Of a stretch of DNA of 57,027 bases, positions 19,303 through 28,686 are shown in pieces. Every line of letters starts with the position of its first letter. Position 1 is the stretch's first letter. Origin of the DNA: Methanosarcina sp. (lineage in GTDB: Archaea; Halobacteriota; Methanosarcinia; Methanosarcinales; Methanosarcinaceae); the NCBI RefSeq assembly GCF_028693135.1, contig NZ_JAQUVZ010000022.1:1-57027 (forward strand), in the 5' to 3' direction. Both the position numbers and the translations under genes were made by a program. The notes under the pieces are model-generated. The model had not been told where the DNA came from and searched no databases. It saw nothing but the letters and a program-made list of their open reading frames with translations.

Positions 19303-20478
19303 ATGAAAATTGCCTTCGTATACGATGCTGTCTACCCCTGGGTCAAAGGGGGCGCAGAAATGCGCATTCATGAGCTGGGGAAGCGGCTTTCTTCACAGGG
19401 GCACGATGTGCACCTTTTCGGGATTAAATGGTGGGAAGGTGGAGATGTTATTGAATATGAAGGCATGACCCTCCACGGCGTCTGCAAAGCAAGGGAACTC
19501 TATGCGGCTGGCAGAAGATCAATTTCCGAAGCACTTGTTTTCTCGGTGAAATTGTTTCCGTACCTCCGTCGGGAAAAATTTGACCTTATAGATGTAAGTG
19601 TATTTCCCTATTTTTCCTGTATTACCGTAAAGCTTGTCTCAGTTTTAAAAAGGAGTCCTGCAATCTTTACGTGGCATGAAGTCTGGGACGACTACTGGTA
19701 CGAATATATGGGAAAGGCGGGCTTTTTCGGAAAAGTGATCGAAAAAGCGGTTTCTAAAATAGCGGACAATAATATCGCGGTTTCGGACTGGACTAAGAAG
19801 AGGCTTGAAGCCCTCGGGGTCCCTGAAGAGAAGATTGTGGTTATCCTTAACGGAATCGATCTTAAAAAGATTTCTGAGATTGAATCGGAGGGTGGACTGG
19901 CTTCTGTCGGGCTTGAGGGGAAAATTTATGACATCATTTTTGTCGGCCGGCTTATAAAGGAAAAAAATGTTGATGTGCTATTTAAAGCAGTGGCTCTCCT
20001 TAAGGCTGATTTTCAGGACCTCAGGTGCTGCATTGTTGGGGACGGCCCTGAAAAGGAAGCGCTTGTGGGGCTTGCAAAGAAGCTGGGAGTTTCTGAAAAC
20101 GTCAAGTTTGAAGGGTTTCAGGAATACGGTGCTCTGATCGGGAAAATTAAGGCCTCAAAGACGCTTGTGCTGCCTTCTTCAAGGGAAGGTTTCGGGATGG
20201 TTGTAATCGAAGCTTTTGCCTGCCTGGTGCCTGTGGTGACGGTAAGGAAAAAGTACAATGCGGCGCAGGGGCTTGTTGAGGATGGAGTGGACGGGTTTGT
20301 TGTGGAGCTGGAGGAGAGGGAGATCGCAAAAGCCGTGGGAAAAATAATTGTAAAGAACTCAGGGAACAGAAATATTTCAGAAGCTGCATTTAACAAAGCT
20401 AAAAAATATGATTGGGACGAAATATTTGAGAATATTAGTTTAGTGTATGATGGATGTGTAAAGAAAAGTTTAAAGTGA
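19303..20478 (+). CDS. Family 4 glycosyltransferase
   Basis: A GT-B fold retaining glycosyltransferase of 391 residues. The N-terminal domain has YDAVYPWVKGGAEMRIHELGKRL (acceptor side, with the GGAE motif). The C-terminal donor domain has GRLIKEKNVDVLFKA, GDGPEKE, and SSREGFGMVVIEAFACLVPV, the E-x7-E region that binds the nucleotide sugar. It is soluble or peripheral. The 9-base gap after the previous gene points to joint action in building a surface glycan; donor and acceptor are unknown. Confidence 0.93.
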   Translation: MKIAFVYDAVYPWVKGGAEMRIHELGKRLSSQGHDVHLFGIKWWEGGDVIEYEGMTLHGVCKARELYAAGRRSISEALVFSVKLFPYLRREKFDLIDVSVFPYFSCITVKLVSVLKRSPAIFTWHEVWDDYWYEYMGKAGFFGKVIEKAVSKIADNNIAVSDWTKKRLEALGVPEEKIVVILNGIDLKKISEIESEGGLASVGLEGKIYDIIFVGRLIKEKNVDVLFKAVALLKADFQDLRCCIVGDGPEKEALVGLAKKLGVSENVKFEGFQEYGALIGKIKASKTLVLPSSREGFGMVVIEAFACLVPVVTVRKKYNAAQGLVEDGVDGFVVELEEREIAKAVGKIIVKNSGNRNISEAAFNKAKKYDWDEIFENISLVYDGCVKKSLK

Positions 20479-20626
20479 GACGTCATGTCTTTGCAAACAA
20501 ATAAAAAGACGTCAGAGGACTCTCCCTATTAAAGTATTTCGGAGTAAGGCAGGAAGGCAAACAATAGCTCTTTTTTATAAGATAAATAATTAAGTCATAA
20601 CTTATATAGAATGGTTTTATAAGAAA

Positions 20627-20779
20627 AGTAGTTAAAGCCCTATTTCCATTATTTGGTGGGGGAGCAAATAAAAAGGGACTAAAATTGTAGCATTTAGCTT
20701 CAGTAGTTAAAGTCCTATTTCCATTATTTGGTGGGGGATCAAATAAAAAGGGACTAAAATTGTAGCATTTAGCTTCAGT
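20627..20779. repeat. Two 75-bp direct repeats, each able to form a hairpin with a G-rich loop
   Basis: Copies start at 20627 and 20702 and differ at two positions (GCCC/GTCC and GAGC/GATC). In each, AGTCCTATTTCCATTATTTG pairs imperfectly with CAAATAAAAAGGGACT around a GTGGGGGA-type loop. The rest of 20479-21028 holds no recognisable gene. Confidence 0.85.
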
Positions 20780-21028
20780 CGTCTAGGCGTTTGATGATGA
20801 GATTGCTCTGACATTCTAGCCATGGCTACTTAATATAAGTCATAAACAGGATTTAGTTTGCAAGAAATAACTATATATTAGTATATTATTAGTCCTATAT
20901 AATCCTGCTTTTCAGAATTAAAAGGAGATTTCAGATACATACGAAAAACCACCGGAAAAACGAGGAGTTTATACAACAGAAGCTTCACCATATTTTCCAG
21001 GAATGCATTCCGTCTCAGAGGATTATAC

Positions 21029-21970
21029 ATGTCTAATAAACCCTGTATTTCAATTATAATCCCAGTTCATAATGAAGAGGAAAATATACTTGAGTTATAC
21101 GAGAAATTATACAGTACTCTTTCACTAATGGAAAAAACATATGAGATTATTTTTATTGATGATGGATCTACAGATAATACTTTTGAAAAAATAGGAAGCA
21201 TAAAAGATTGTAAGGTCAAAGTTGTAAGATTTCAACGAAATTATGGGAAAGCTGCAGCTCTTTCCTGTGGATTTAAAAAATCAAAAGGAGATATTGTTAT
21301 TACCCTGGACGGGGATCTGCAGGACGATCCGAAAGAGATCCCGAGATTTATAGATGAGTTAAAAAAATATGACATGGTATCCGGCTGGAAAAGTAAAAGG
21401 CAAGATCCTATTTCAAAAACTCTACCTTCAAGGTTCTTTAACCGGTTAACTCGATTCATAAGCGGGGTCAAAATCAACGACTTCAACTGTGGGTTTAAAG
21501 CATACAATAACTATGTTGTAAAAAACATAAATCTATATGGGGAGCTTCATCGTTACATCCCGGCTCTTGCTTCCTGGAAAGGTTATACTGTAGGAGAGAT
21601 TGAAGTCGAGCATCACCCTAGAATACATGGAGAGTCAAAATATGGGGTCGAAAGGTTATTGAAAGGGACATTGGACCTTATAACAGTTACATTTCTGATG
21701 ATGTACAAGAAGAGGCCTCTGCATATGTTTGGAGGTATAGGATTCCTTCTTGGTTTTTCCGGAGTATTTATATCAGTTTATTTGATGTTTTTATGGGTTA
21801 CAGGAGTGGAAATAGGGGACAGGCCCCTTCTCATGTTCGGGATCTTACTTACGGTCATCGGAGCCCAGTTTGTTTCCCTTGGTCTGATCGGAGAACTGAT
21901 CACAAGCTCGAGAAACAATGATGACTATATTATAAAGTACGATAGCTATGAACTGGAAAACGGCAGGTAA
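21029..21970 (+). CDS. Family 2 glycosyltransferase, dolichyl-phosphate sugar transferase type
   Basis: The 313 residues begin ISIIIPVHNEEENILELYE and contain IDDGSTDNT, DGDLQDDPKEIP (metal-binding DGD) and SRFFNRLTRFISGVKINDFN. Two hydrophobic segments (about 230-250 and 265-290) anchor it. It resembles ArnC/GtrB and AglD-type enzymes that move a sugar to polyprenyl phosphate. Its last 23 bases overlap the next gene, so the two are translationally coupled. AGAGGA lies 7 bases before the ATG. The pair resembles haloarchaeal AglD, which carries both domains in one chain. Confidence 0.92.
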   Translation: MSNKPCISIIIPVHNEEENILELYEKLYSTLSLMEKTYEIIFIDDGSTDNTFEKIGSIKDCKVKVVRFQRNYGKAAALSCGFKKSKGDIVITLDGDLQDDPKEIPRFIDELKKYDMVSGWKSKRQDPISKTLPSRFFNRLTRFISGVKINDFNCGFKAYNNYVVKNINLYGELHRYIPALASWKGYTVGEIEVEHHPRIHGESKYGVERLLKGTLDLITVTFLMMYKKRPLHMFGGIGFLLGFSGVFISVYLMFLWVTGVEIGDRPLLMFGILLTVIGAQFVSLGLIGELITSSRNNDDYIIKYDSYELENGR

Positions 21971-22841
21971 AATTGCAGTTACTTCGGGATTAATGCTTTA
22001 CCTCATAAGCAAACTCGACTTAAAGGCAATTTATGAAACCTTTACTCAAATGGATCTGGCATTTCTTTCTCTCTCACTACCGTTTATTGCCCTGATGTAC
22101 CTGATAAAAGCAAGAAAGTGGCAGACCCTGCTTAATTGTATAAATGTTCAAATCCCTATCAAGCGATCATTGGAAATAATTTTGATAGGGACTTTCTATG
22201 GGGCGCTCACCCCTGGCCGAGCCGGAGAGGTTTCAAGAGCATTTTATATTGATACCGAAAAATCGAGAAGTATCCCCACTGTAATAATGGACAGAGTAAT
22301 AGATATTGTCTGTCTTCTGGCACTCAGTGTTTTGTCAACAGCTCTCTTTTTTAAAGACAGAAATCTGATTTATTTAATGGTTTTAGTCGTGCTGCTTTTT
22401 ATTGCTGGAATAATTATAATCATTAATGAGAGGATAATAACCTTTGTTTTCAAAAGCTTTTCTCAAAGAAAGGAACACAAAGAAAATTACATCAAAACAA
22501 TTAGAGAGATTACAGGGAACAGAAAAGCATTGTTTATTGTTTTTTCCTTAACCTTTGGGTACTATATATTAAATCTAATCGTTTACTGGATAGTGATTAA
22601 ATCCTTAAGTCCGGCTTTAAACAATATTCTTACATTTTCCCTGCCGATAATCGTAGTTTTAGGCAATCTTCCAATATCGATATCAGGGTTCGGAGTTAGA
22701 GAGTTTGCAAGTGTTACTATCTTCAGAATGCTGAACGAAAACTCAGCTTATGGGTTCTCATGCCCTATAGTTCTGTATTTTTTAACATCCCTATCTCCTG
22801 CATTACTCGGATTTCTACTTACTTTAAGGAAAAAGTCTTAA
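21948..22841 (+). CDS. UPF0104 / lysylphosphatidylglycerol synthase-type membrane protein
   Basis: An integral membrane protein of 297 residues with about seven hydrophobic segments. Family features are YLISKLDLKAIYETFTQMD near the start, FYGALTPGRAGEVSRAFYI, the VIMDRVIDIVCLLAL segment, and LPISISGFGVREFA near the end. Relatives include the C-terminal domain of archaeal AglD and bacterial flippase-like proteins; they are often linked with polyprenyl-phosphate sugar transfer. It starts inside the end of the glycosyltransferase gene, which strongly suggests that the two proteins act together at the membrane. Confidence 0.9.
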   Translation: MNWKTAGKIAVTSGLMLYLISKLDLKAIYETFTQMDLAFLSLSLPFIALMYLIKARKWQTLLNCINVQIPIKRSLEIILIGTFYGALTPGRAGEVSRAFYIDTEKSRSIPTVIMDRVIDIVCLLALSVLSTALFFKDRNLIYLMVLVVLLFIAGIIIIINERIITFVFKSFSQRKEHKENYIKTIREITGNRKALFIVFSLTFGYYILNLIVYWIVIKSLSPALNNILTFSLPIIVVLGNLPISISGFGVREFASVTIFRMLNENSAYGFSCPIVLYFLTSLSPALLGFLLTLRKKS

Positions 22842-22912
22842 AAAACAAAGCAGCTTTAAAAATAAATGGTTTTAAAACAATATAAGCGCTGAAACTTAAA
22901 TGAGAGGTTTGG

Positions 22913-23500
22913 ATGAATCAAAATTCAGAAAGTGGGAACTATAAAAAGTATACTTCCAAAAACCCGCTTATGGGAATAGTCATATCTAAATTCATGAAAG
23001 ATTTGAGTGAAACTATAGCTCCATTAGAAGATCTAAACAGCATCATCGATATCGGCTGTGGAGAAGGGTTCATCATCAATTGTCTCAACAGACCGGATAT
23101 TACAGGTGTAGATATCTCAAAGAAAGCATTGAATATCGCAAAGCGAAAAAATCCAGAATGTAACTTTTGTACAGGAAGTGTATATGACCTCTCTTTCAAA
23201 AAAAACAGTTTTGACCTTGTACTTGCTACAGAAGTTCTGGAACACCTTGAAAACCCGGAGAAAGCCCTTCAGGAAATCAAAAGGATCTCTAAAAACTACT
23301 GCTTATTCAGCGTACCCAATGAACCTTACTTCCGCACAATGAATCTCTTAAGAGGTAAAAATCTGACACGTTTCGGGAATGATATCGAACATGTTCAGAA
23401 CTGGAGTTCACGAGAGTTTGTGAAACTGGCAAAAACATATTTTGATGTGGTGGAAGTAAAGAAACCGTTTCCATGGACCATGGTATTATGCAGAAAATAA
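22913..23500 (+). CDS. Class I SAM-dependent methyltransferase
   Basis: The 195 residues show the Rossmann motif IIDIGCGEGFIINCLNRPDITGVDIS (motif I and the acidic end of strand 2), then VYDLSFKKNSFDLVLATEVLEHLENPEKALQEI (motifs II-III, typical of the UbiE/type 11 group). The substrate is unknown; its place after a membrane glycosylation pair suggests a sugar or lipid-linked glycan. GAGAGGT precedes the ATG. The gap to the previous gene is 71 bases. Confidence 0.88.
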   Translation: MNQNSESGNYKKYTSKNPLMGIVISKFMKDLSETIAPLEDLNSIIDIGCGEGFIINCLNRPDITGVDISKKALNIAKRKNPECNFCTGSVYDLSFKKNSFDLVLATEVLEHLENPEKALQEIKRISKNYCLFSVPNEPYFRTMNLLRGKNLTRFGNDIEHVQNWSSREFVKLAKTYFDVVEVKKPFPWTMVLCRK

Positions 23501-23921
23501 GAATAAAAGCATGCAGAAAATAAGAATAGAAGCGAGATGAAGCCAAAAATGTAACCTGGAAGCTGAAGGAAAACAGTTTAAAAAACGTTTATTAACTTTT
23601 TAGGGTTTCATTTTATGTGAATTCTTTGTCAGTTGACTCTTACTTTTTTAATTCAATATATAGGTTTAACTTCATTATTAGGGAAATTGTTTTTTACAAA
23701 GCTTCTTTTTTCAGGTAATTATCCAGTCATTTATTGCTCAAATAACAGTTGTAGAGGCATCTATTCAATTCAACCTTATAAAAACAATATTTATGATTCA
23801 TAATATATAATAAAAAATTACAAAGTATCAAAGTTTAAATAAAGAAATGAAGTAAAGCTTAACATTATATGGACAAAAAGGTTTAAATTTTTAATAATTC
23901 CGATCTTATGAAGGAGTAAAT
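23501..23921. other. Gene-free AT-rich region
   Basis: I see no gene here. It holds the upstream region of the HsdR-N gene, whose SD (GAAGGAG) lies just before 23922, and a short direct repeat (GCAGAAAATAAGAATA at 23492 and 23515) after the methyltransferase. Confidence 0.5.
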
Positions 23922-25013
23922 ATGGATTTCATAGATCAAATTCAAGAACTTGCAGCAAGGATTCCAAAGCTACGGGAAAACATTAAAACCGAAGAGGCTA
24001 CAAAAAATGCTCTCGTAATGCCTCTAATTAACATATTGGGCTACAATGTTTTTGATCCCGGAGAGGTAGTTCCCGAGTACACCGCAGACTTTGGAACCAA
24101 AAAAGGAGAAAAAGTTGATTATGCTATTTTCAAGGATGAAAAACCTGTCATACTAATCGAATGTAAAACTATTGATGCTGACCTGGACAGAGAGCATGCT
24201 TCTCAACTATTCAGATATTTCAGTGTAACTGATGCAAAAATAGGAATCTTGACAAACGGCATAATCTATCGGTTTTATACTGATCTTGATTCTCCAAACA
24301 AAATGGACGATAAGTCTTTCCTTGAGGTCAATTTCCTGGATATTAAAGAACCATTAATAAATGAGCTTAAAAGGTTCAGGAAAGAATCCTTTGATATTGA
24401 TGATCTTGCTACTGTGGCCTGTGAATTGAAGTACACAAGAGAGATAAAACAGATTCTTGCGAGAGAGATTAATTCTCCCTCAGAAGATTTTGTGAAATAC
24501 TTTGCAAAACAGGTACATAACGTACCATTCACTCAGAATGTCCGTGAGAAATTTACAGGAATCACAAAGAACGCACTTGGTCAATTTATAAATGAAAAAA
24601 TCAACGAGAGACTGAAACTCGCTATGTCAGAAGGATCTGTCGAAGCCATATCAGACAAAAATAACGGACAGGAAACCCCCGATATAATGGAAGTATTAAA
24701 TGATGGTGTCGTGACAACGGAAGAAGAAATTGAAGGATACCATATAATAAAATCAATCCTGCGCTCAACCATTGATCCAAAAAGAATCGTAATGAGAGAC
24801 AAAAAGAATTATTGTGGGATATTGCTGGATAATAACAATAGAAAACCCATCTGCAGGTTGCACTTTAGTACCAGGCAAAAGTATCTTGAACTTTTTGTCG
24901 ATGAAGACCGAAAATCTGAAAAAACTCCAATCAACGAGTTGAATGATATATACAGTTATTCGGATCAGTTAATAACCACATTAAATAGTTACGAGAACGA
25001 CGTCCATAAGTAA
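23922..25013 (+). CDS. Stand-alone HsdR-N domain protein (type I restriction R-subunit-like nuclease domain)
   Basis: Residues 1-150 match the N-terminal nuclease region of type I restriction R subunits: TEEATKNALVMPLINILGYNVFDP, then VDYAIFKDEKPVILIECKTID, which supplies the PD-(D/E)XK residues (Asp in VDYA, Glu and Lys in IECK). HASQLFRYFSVTDAKIGILTNG follows. No DEAD helicase domain is present: the rest (about residues 160-363) has no recognised motor motifs and ends in a beta region. Neither HsdM nor HsdS is nearby. It could be a DNA-directed defence or repair nuclease; that is inference. The SD is strong (GAAGGAG). Confidence 0.85.
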   Translation: MDFIDQIQELAARIPKLRENIKTEEATKNALVMPLINILGYNVFDPGEVVPEYTADFGTKKGEKVDYAIFKDEKPVILIECKTIDADLDREHASQLFRYFSVTDAKIGILTNGIIYRFYTDLDSPNKMDDKSFLEVNFLDIKEPLINELKRFRKESFDIDDLATVACELKYTREIKQILAREINSPSEDFVKYFAKQVHNVPFTQNVREKFTGITKNALGQFINEKINERLKLAMSEGSVEAISDKNNGQETPDIMEVLNDGVVTTEEEIEGYHIIKSILRSTIDPKRIVMRDKKNYCGILLDNNNRKPICRLHFSTRQKYLELFVDEDRKSEKTPINELNDIYSYSDQLITTLNSYENDVHK

Positions 25014-25214
25014 GGAACAGGGATAACATTACTGGTATTATGGATTTTTGACTGGAAAATCTCTTATTCTAATACTTTGAAGAACCACCCCAAAAATTAA
25101 GGGCGTTTCGATTAGGCTTATCAAAATGGTCCGGCCAGTAAAAAATAAAAAACAAGACTTAAACATAGAGCAAATGGGTCAATAATCAATTAATCCGGAA
25201 GAAAGAGGGGAACG

Positions 25215-25670
25215 GTGAATAAAAGAATATTAATATGTATTTTATTTTTCTTCGTTTGCATTGCCATACTAGCTGCGGGGTGCCTGGAAAAAGAGTTTGT
25301 TAGGGAGAGGCAGGTAGCTACTTACCAGGATGTATACGAGGGGGAAAGTGAGAACTGGAAAGCAAAGTTTGTGCAAAACGTAACGGAATTTACCCTGCCT
25401 GCGGATGATGAAATACTTTATTATGTAGATGGTGAGATAATCCTTACATATAAAGGCAATCTTTCAGAGTTGTCTTCCGTACAAGTAATTGAATATTCTT
25501 ATGTGCGTAATTCGGGCGAAGGAGGATGGACGGAGGCGAACCCCCACAAAAGGGTTTATGGGGGTAAATTCTCTTACGGTGGGAGTCTGATAGACAGAAG
25601 TGAGGCATTCAATGTTATAGTTGGTCTGGACGGAAAAAAAGAAACAATTGAAGTAAAAAAGATTGGATGA
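25215..25670 (+). CDS. Predicted lipoprotein, function unknown
   Basis: A 151-residue protein that starts at GTG behind AGAGGGG. The N-terminus is a lipoprotein signal: NKRILICILFFFVCIAILAAGC, with the lipobox LAAGC placing the lipid-modified cysteine at about residue 23. The exported part has no motif I recognise; it is polar and beta-rich. No partner gene is evident: the upstream neighbour ends about 200 bases away and the next gene is convergent. Confidence 0.75.
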   Translation: MNKRILICILFFFVCIAILAAGCLEKEFVRERQVATYQDVYEGESENWKAKFVQNVTEFTLPADDEILYYVDGEIILTYKGNLSELSSVQVIEYSYVRNSGEGGWTEANPHKRVYGGKFSYGGSLIDRSEAFNVIVGLDGKKETIEVKKIG

Positions 25671-25760
25671 ACTTTGAAGATCAAATTAATTTTTAAGACC
25701 AATTAATTTTTGTGTGCTGTATTTTCTGAGATCTTATTTTAAACGCCTTCCGGGAAAAGC

Positions 25761-25778
25761 CGCTCGTATTGGCGAGCG
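25761..25778. terminator. GC-rich hairpin between convergent genes
   Basis: CGCTCG and CGAGCG pair perfectly around a 6-base loop. The hairpin stands out in AT-rich surroundings between the lipoprotein and ligase genes. Confidence 0.4.
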
Positions 25779-25842
25779 TGATAGGGTACTGGGACTGGAA
25801 ATCAACTTACTTCCGATCGACAAAATCGAATCGATTTGACCT

Positions 25843-26748
25843 TCATTTTTCCCCCACTTTTTCCCTTATAAAATCATAAATCATGCCTGCAACATTGACG
25901 TCACAGCACTCTTCTATGCCCTCGAAGCCCGGAGAAGAATTCGCCTCGCAGACTTTGAAGTGGTCGCCGTCGAAGAGAAGGTCGATGCCGGCTATGTCAA
26001 GGCCGAAGGTGCGGGCGGTTTCGGTTGCCAGCTGTTCTATCTCAGGGGTCATGTCGAATTTGCGGACTGCTCCGCCTCTGGAATAGTTGGACTTGAAACT
26101 GCCTGCGGGGGCAATCCTTTCCATGCAGGCGACTGCTCGCCCTCCGATTACAAGGACGCGGAGATCCCTGCCGAGGCTGGATTTTATGAACTCCTGAAGG
26201 ATTATATTTGCATTGGGGTTGGTTACATGGATCAGTTCCATGATGTCCCGTAAATTGTCGTGGTTTTCCGAGAGGAAAATGCCTTTGCCCATAGAGCCTG
26301 AGAGGGCTTTTACTATAAGGGGGAAACCCAGGTATTTTTCAACCAGGCTTATGTTTACCGGGTTTTTGGCAAACATTGTATTGGGAGAAGAGATCCCTCT
26401 CTCAGCCAGGATCTGCTGGGAATAGAGCTTGTCTTTGACGGTGTCAATGCTCTGTGAAGAGTTAAAAACGCGGACTCCGAGGCGTTCCAGGTGTCGGATA
26501 ACCGCAAGTGCGAAGTAGGTAGTGCCTGCGCCCATTCTCGGCAGGAGAAAGTCCGGAAGGGGGACAACTTCTCCGTCCAGAAGAATGCTTTTTCGGTCAT
26601 CCCTTGTTACAATCAGGTCAAACTGGTCAGGCTTTACAACCCTGAGCTCTATTCCCTTCTCACCCGCAACCTCGATGAAGCGGTGAATCTCGTACAGGTC
26701 GGGCCTTAATTCGGCAGCCGTACTCTTGTAAAGAATCCATCCTTTCAT
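25843..26748 (-). CDS. RimK-type ATP-grasp ligase (alpha-L-glutamate ligase family)
   Basis: ATP-grasp ligases of this group add L-glutamate to a carboxyl group. In methanogens the close relatives MptN and CofF modify tetrahydromethanopterin and coenzyme F420; which of these this is cannot be decided by reading. Motifs: FNSSQSIDTVKDKLYSQQIL, FPLIVKALSGSMGKGIFL (ATP lysine and glycine loop), ILQEFIKSSLGRDLRVLVIGG, and the metal-binding GIDLLFDGDHFKVCEANSSPGF. I start it at ATG 26748. A longer frame to 26955 would add 69 residues, but these are Lys/Asn/His-rich and come from a 12-bp repeat, so they are probably untranslated. Confidence 0.88.
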   Translation of the reverse strand: MKGWILYKSTAAELRPDLYEIHRFIEVAGEKGIELRVVKPDQFDLIVTRDDRKSILLDGEVVPLPDFLLPRMGAGTTYFALAVIRHLERLGVRVFNSSQSIDTVKDKLYSQQILAERGISSPNTMFAKNPVNISLVEKYLGFPLIVKALSGSMGKGIFLSENHDNLRDIMELIHVTNPNANIILQEFIKSSLGRDLRVLVIGGRAVACMERIAPAGSFKSNYSRGGAVRKFDMTPEIEQLATETARTFGLDIAGIDLLFDGDHFKVCEANSSPGFEGIEECCDVNVAGMIYDFIREKVGEK

Positions 26749-26834
26749 TCTTTCATCCACTCCGTTCTGGGGAGAAGTGTTACTAAATTTAAAAGAAGAT
26801 AGATGTCTATTTGAAAAGCGTTTCCGGTATATAG

Positions 26835-26882
26835 AATTATGCTTATAATTATGTTTAGAATCATGCTTTGAATTATGTTTTT
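26835..26882. repeat. 12-bp tandem repeat upstream of the ATP-grasp gene
   Basis: Four copies of AATTATGCTTAT-like units start at 26835, 26847, 26859 and 26871, about 90 bases upstream of the ligase start. Confidence 0.8.
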
Positions 26883-27237
26883 CGCTGTTGAATCCTGTAT
26901 TTTTACTGGATTTCCTATTTTTACGATTTTTGAATTTTTCGGTTTTGTGGGACATTTCGGAAAACCGGAAATGAATATAAAAAACGAGGCACAGTCAAAG
27001 ATAAATAATGGAGTTCCTGACAAAATGCCTGGTAACGATCCGGGAAATATTCGTTTTTACCCTTTTCCTTATCTTCTGACTTCTCAAGAGGTGGCAACCC
27101 TTTTTTATTCGGTGTTTGCCGTGCTTTCCGTGATTTACCTTTCATTTTGAGATTAGGGAAGGAAACTTCGGTACTTGACTATAGTTAAAAGAAAAAAGTG
27201 AAAAGTAAGATCCGGAAAGGGAAAGATCCCTCCGGAT

Positions 27238-28434
27238 TTACTGAGTGCCCCCTCCGATCTCAGCATATCTGGGTTCAATTTCCACAGCCTTTCGATATGC
27301 GTCCTCAGCTTCTTCTTCACGCTCGAGGAAACTCAGGCAGACAGCTTTCCCAAACCAGGAGTCTGCAGCATTCGGATCGAGGTTAAGTGCCTTTTCGTAG
27401 GTTTCCAGGGCTTCTTCAAAGCGTTTGAGCTGAGCCAGCACAAAACCGAGGCTTGTGTAGGCTTCCAGATATTCAGGGTCAAGTTGTGTGGCTTTTCGGT
27501 ATGCTTCGACAGCTTCTTCAAACCTCTTCATCTGGCTGAGGGTAAAGCCTTTGTTATACCAGACATCGGAGTTTTCCGAATTGATTTCTATTGCTTTTTC
27601 AAAAGCATTAACTGCTTCTTCATACCTTTCCAGGTTTTCCAGGTCTATGCCCATATTATTCCAGGCATCATCATTTTTAGGGTCAATTTCCACAGCTTTT
27701 TCATAGGCTTTCAGAGCCTGCTTGTAACTGCCAAGGCTATCAAGGTCCACTCCTTTGTAATACCAGGCTTCAAGAAAACCAGGGTCAATTACGATTGCTT
27801 TATCATATGCGATTATTGCTTCATCGTAGTTTCCCATCTGTCCGAGAGCTATACCCTTTCCAGTCCATGCCTCTTTATAATCCGGATTTTCCTCAAGGAC
27901 TTTTTCATAGGCTTCAACAGCCTCTTCGTATTTTTCTGCATGGCTGAGGTTCAGGGCTTTTCCATACCATGCATTAGGATAGTCCGGCTTGAGCTCAAGA
28001 GCTTTCCCATAGGCTTCGACTGCTCTGTCATATTCTCCTACCTGGGAGTAAGAAAAAGCCATGTTGTTCCAGAGGTCTGCATCTTCAGAATCGATCTCAA
28101 CAGCTTTTTGATAGAGTGTGAGAGCTTCTTCAAAATCTCCAAGGTTTTCAAGAGCTGCAGCTTTATTATTCAAAAGATAGATATTCTTCGGGTCTTTGTC
28201 GATCGCCTTATCAAAGGCAACAATTGCCTCTTTTAACTTGCCAAGCCTGAGAAGATCAAGGCCGCACTCGTTAAGTTCGGCTGCAAGAATTTCGTTGCTG
28301 ACCTCCTCCCCTGCCACGCTCTCCGAGTCATCCAGTACATACATATCATCGGAAACCGTTCCCTCTCCGGTTTCAGTTTTCTCTCCTTTTCCTTCTCTTG
28401 TGAAGGTTTCGTCCTTTTGTTCTCCAGAGTTCAT
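27238..28434 (-). CDS. Tetratricopeptide repeat (TPR) protein
   Basis: After an acidic, low-complexity N-terminus of about 45 residues come ten or so TPR units of 34 residues (for example AWYGKALNLSHAEKYEEAVE). TPR arrays form a superhelix that binds other proteins; the partner is unknown. No signal peptide is seen, so it is likely cytosolic. I prefer ATG 28434 (AAAGGA ten bases upstream) to the frame extended to 28488. Another TPR gene lies at 29605 with a HAD phosphatase gene between them. Confidence 0.9.
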   Translation of the reverse strand: MNSGEQKDETFTREGKGEKTETGEGTVSDDMYVLDDSESVAGEEVSNEILAAELNECGLDLLRLGKLKEAIVAFDKAIDKDPKNIYLLNNKAAALENLGDFEEALTLYQKAVEIDSEDADLWNNMAFSYSQVGEYDRAVEAYGKALELKPDYPNAWYGKALNLSHAEKYEEAVEAYEKVLEENPDYKEAWTGKGIALGQMGNYDEAIIAYDKAIVIDPGFLEAWYYKGVDLDSLGSYKQALKAYEKAVEIDPKNDDAWNNMGIDLENLERYEEAVNAFEKAIEINSENSDVWYNKGFTLSQMKRFEEAVEAYRKATQLDPEYLEAYTSLGFVLAQLKRFEEALETYEKALNLDPNAADSWFGKAVCLSFLEREEEAEDAYRKAVEIEPRYAEIGGGTQ

Positions 28435-28686
28435 GTCAAAATTTCCTTTACTGTTTCCTTTACTGTCTTTTACAATTAAGACCCGCAATTTTTCAAGTAT
28501 TCGCGTTCGTTATATACTTAAGTCTATTGTCCGTTATGACCTATACATCTGTCCTTTATGGCTTTTATAGCCTCTCCCTAAAAGTAGTCTTAAAAGTCTG
28601 GAAAAGGGAAATCGAAATAGAAGACGGTCAGAAAGATCCAAAAAATGTACCCTATATCCTAAAGTATGAACCAGATCAGGAAAACT

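Noticed and set aside
20627-20779. CRISPR array of two units
   Set aside because: The whole 75-bp unit is repeated, with no unique spacers and no cas genes nearby.
26749-26955. 69-residue N-terminal extension of the ATP-grasp ligase
   Set aside because: It is Lys/Asn/His-rich, derives from a 12-bp repeat, and the family fold begins at the ATG at 26748.
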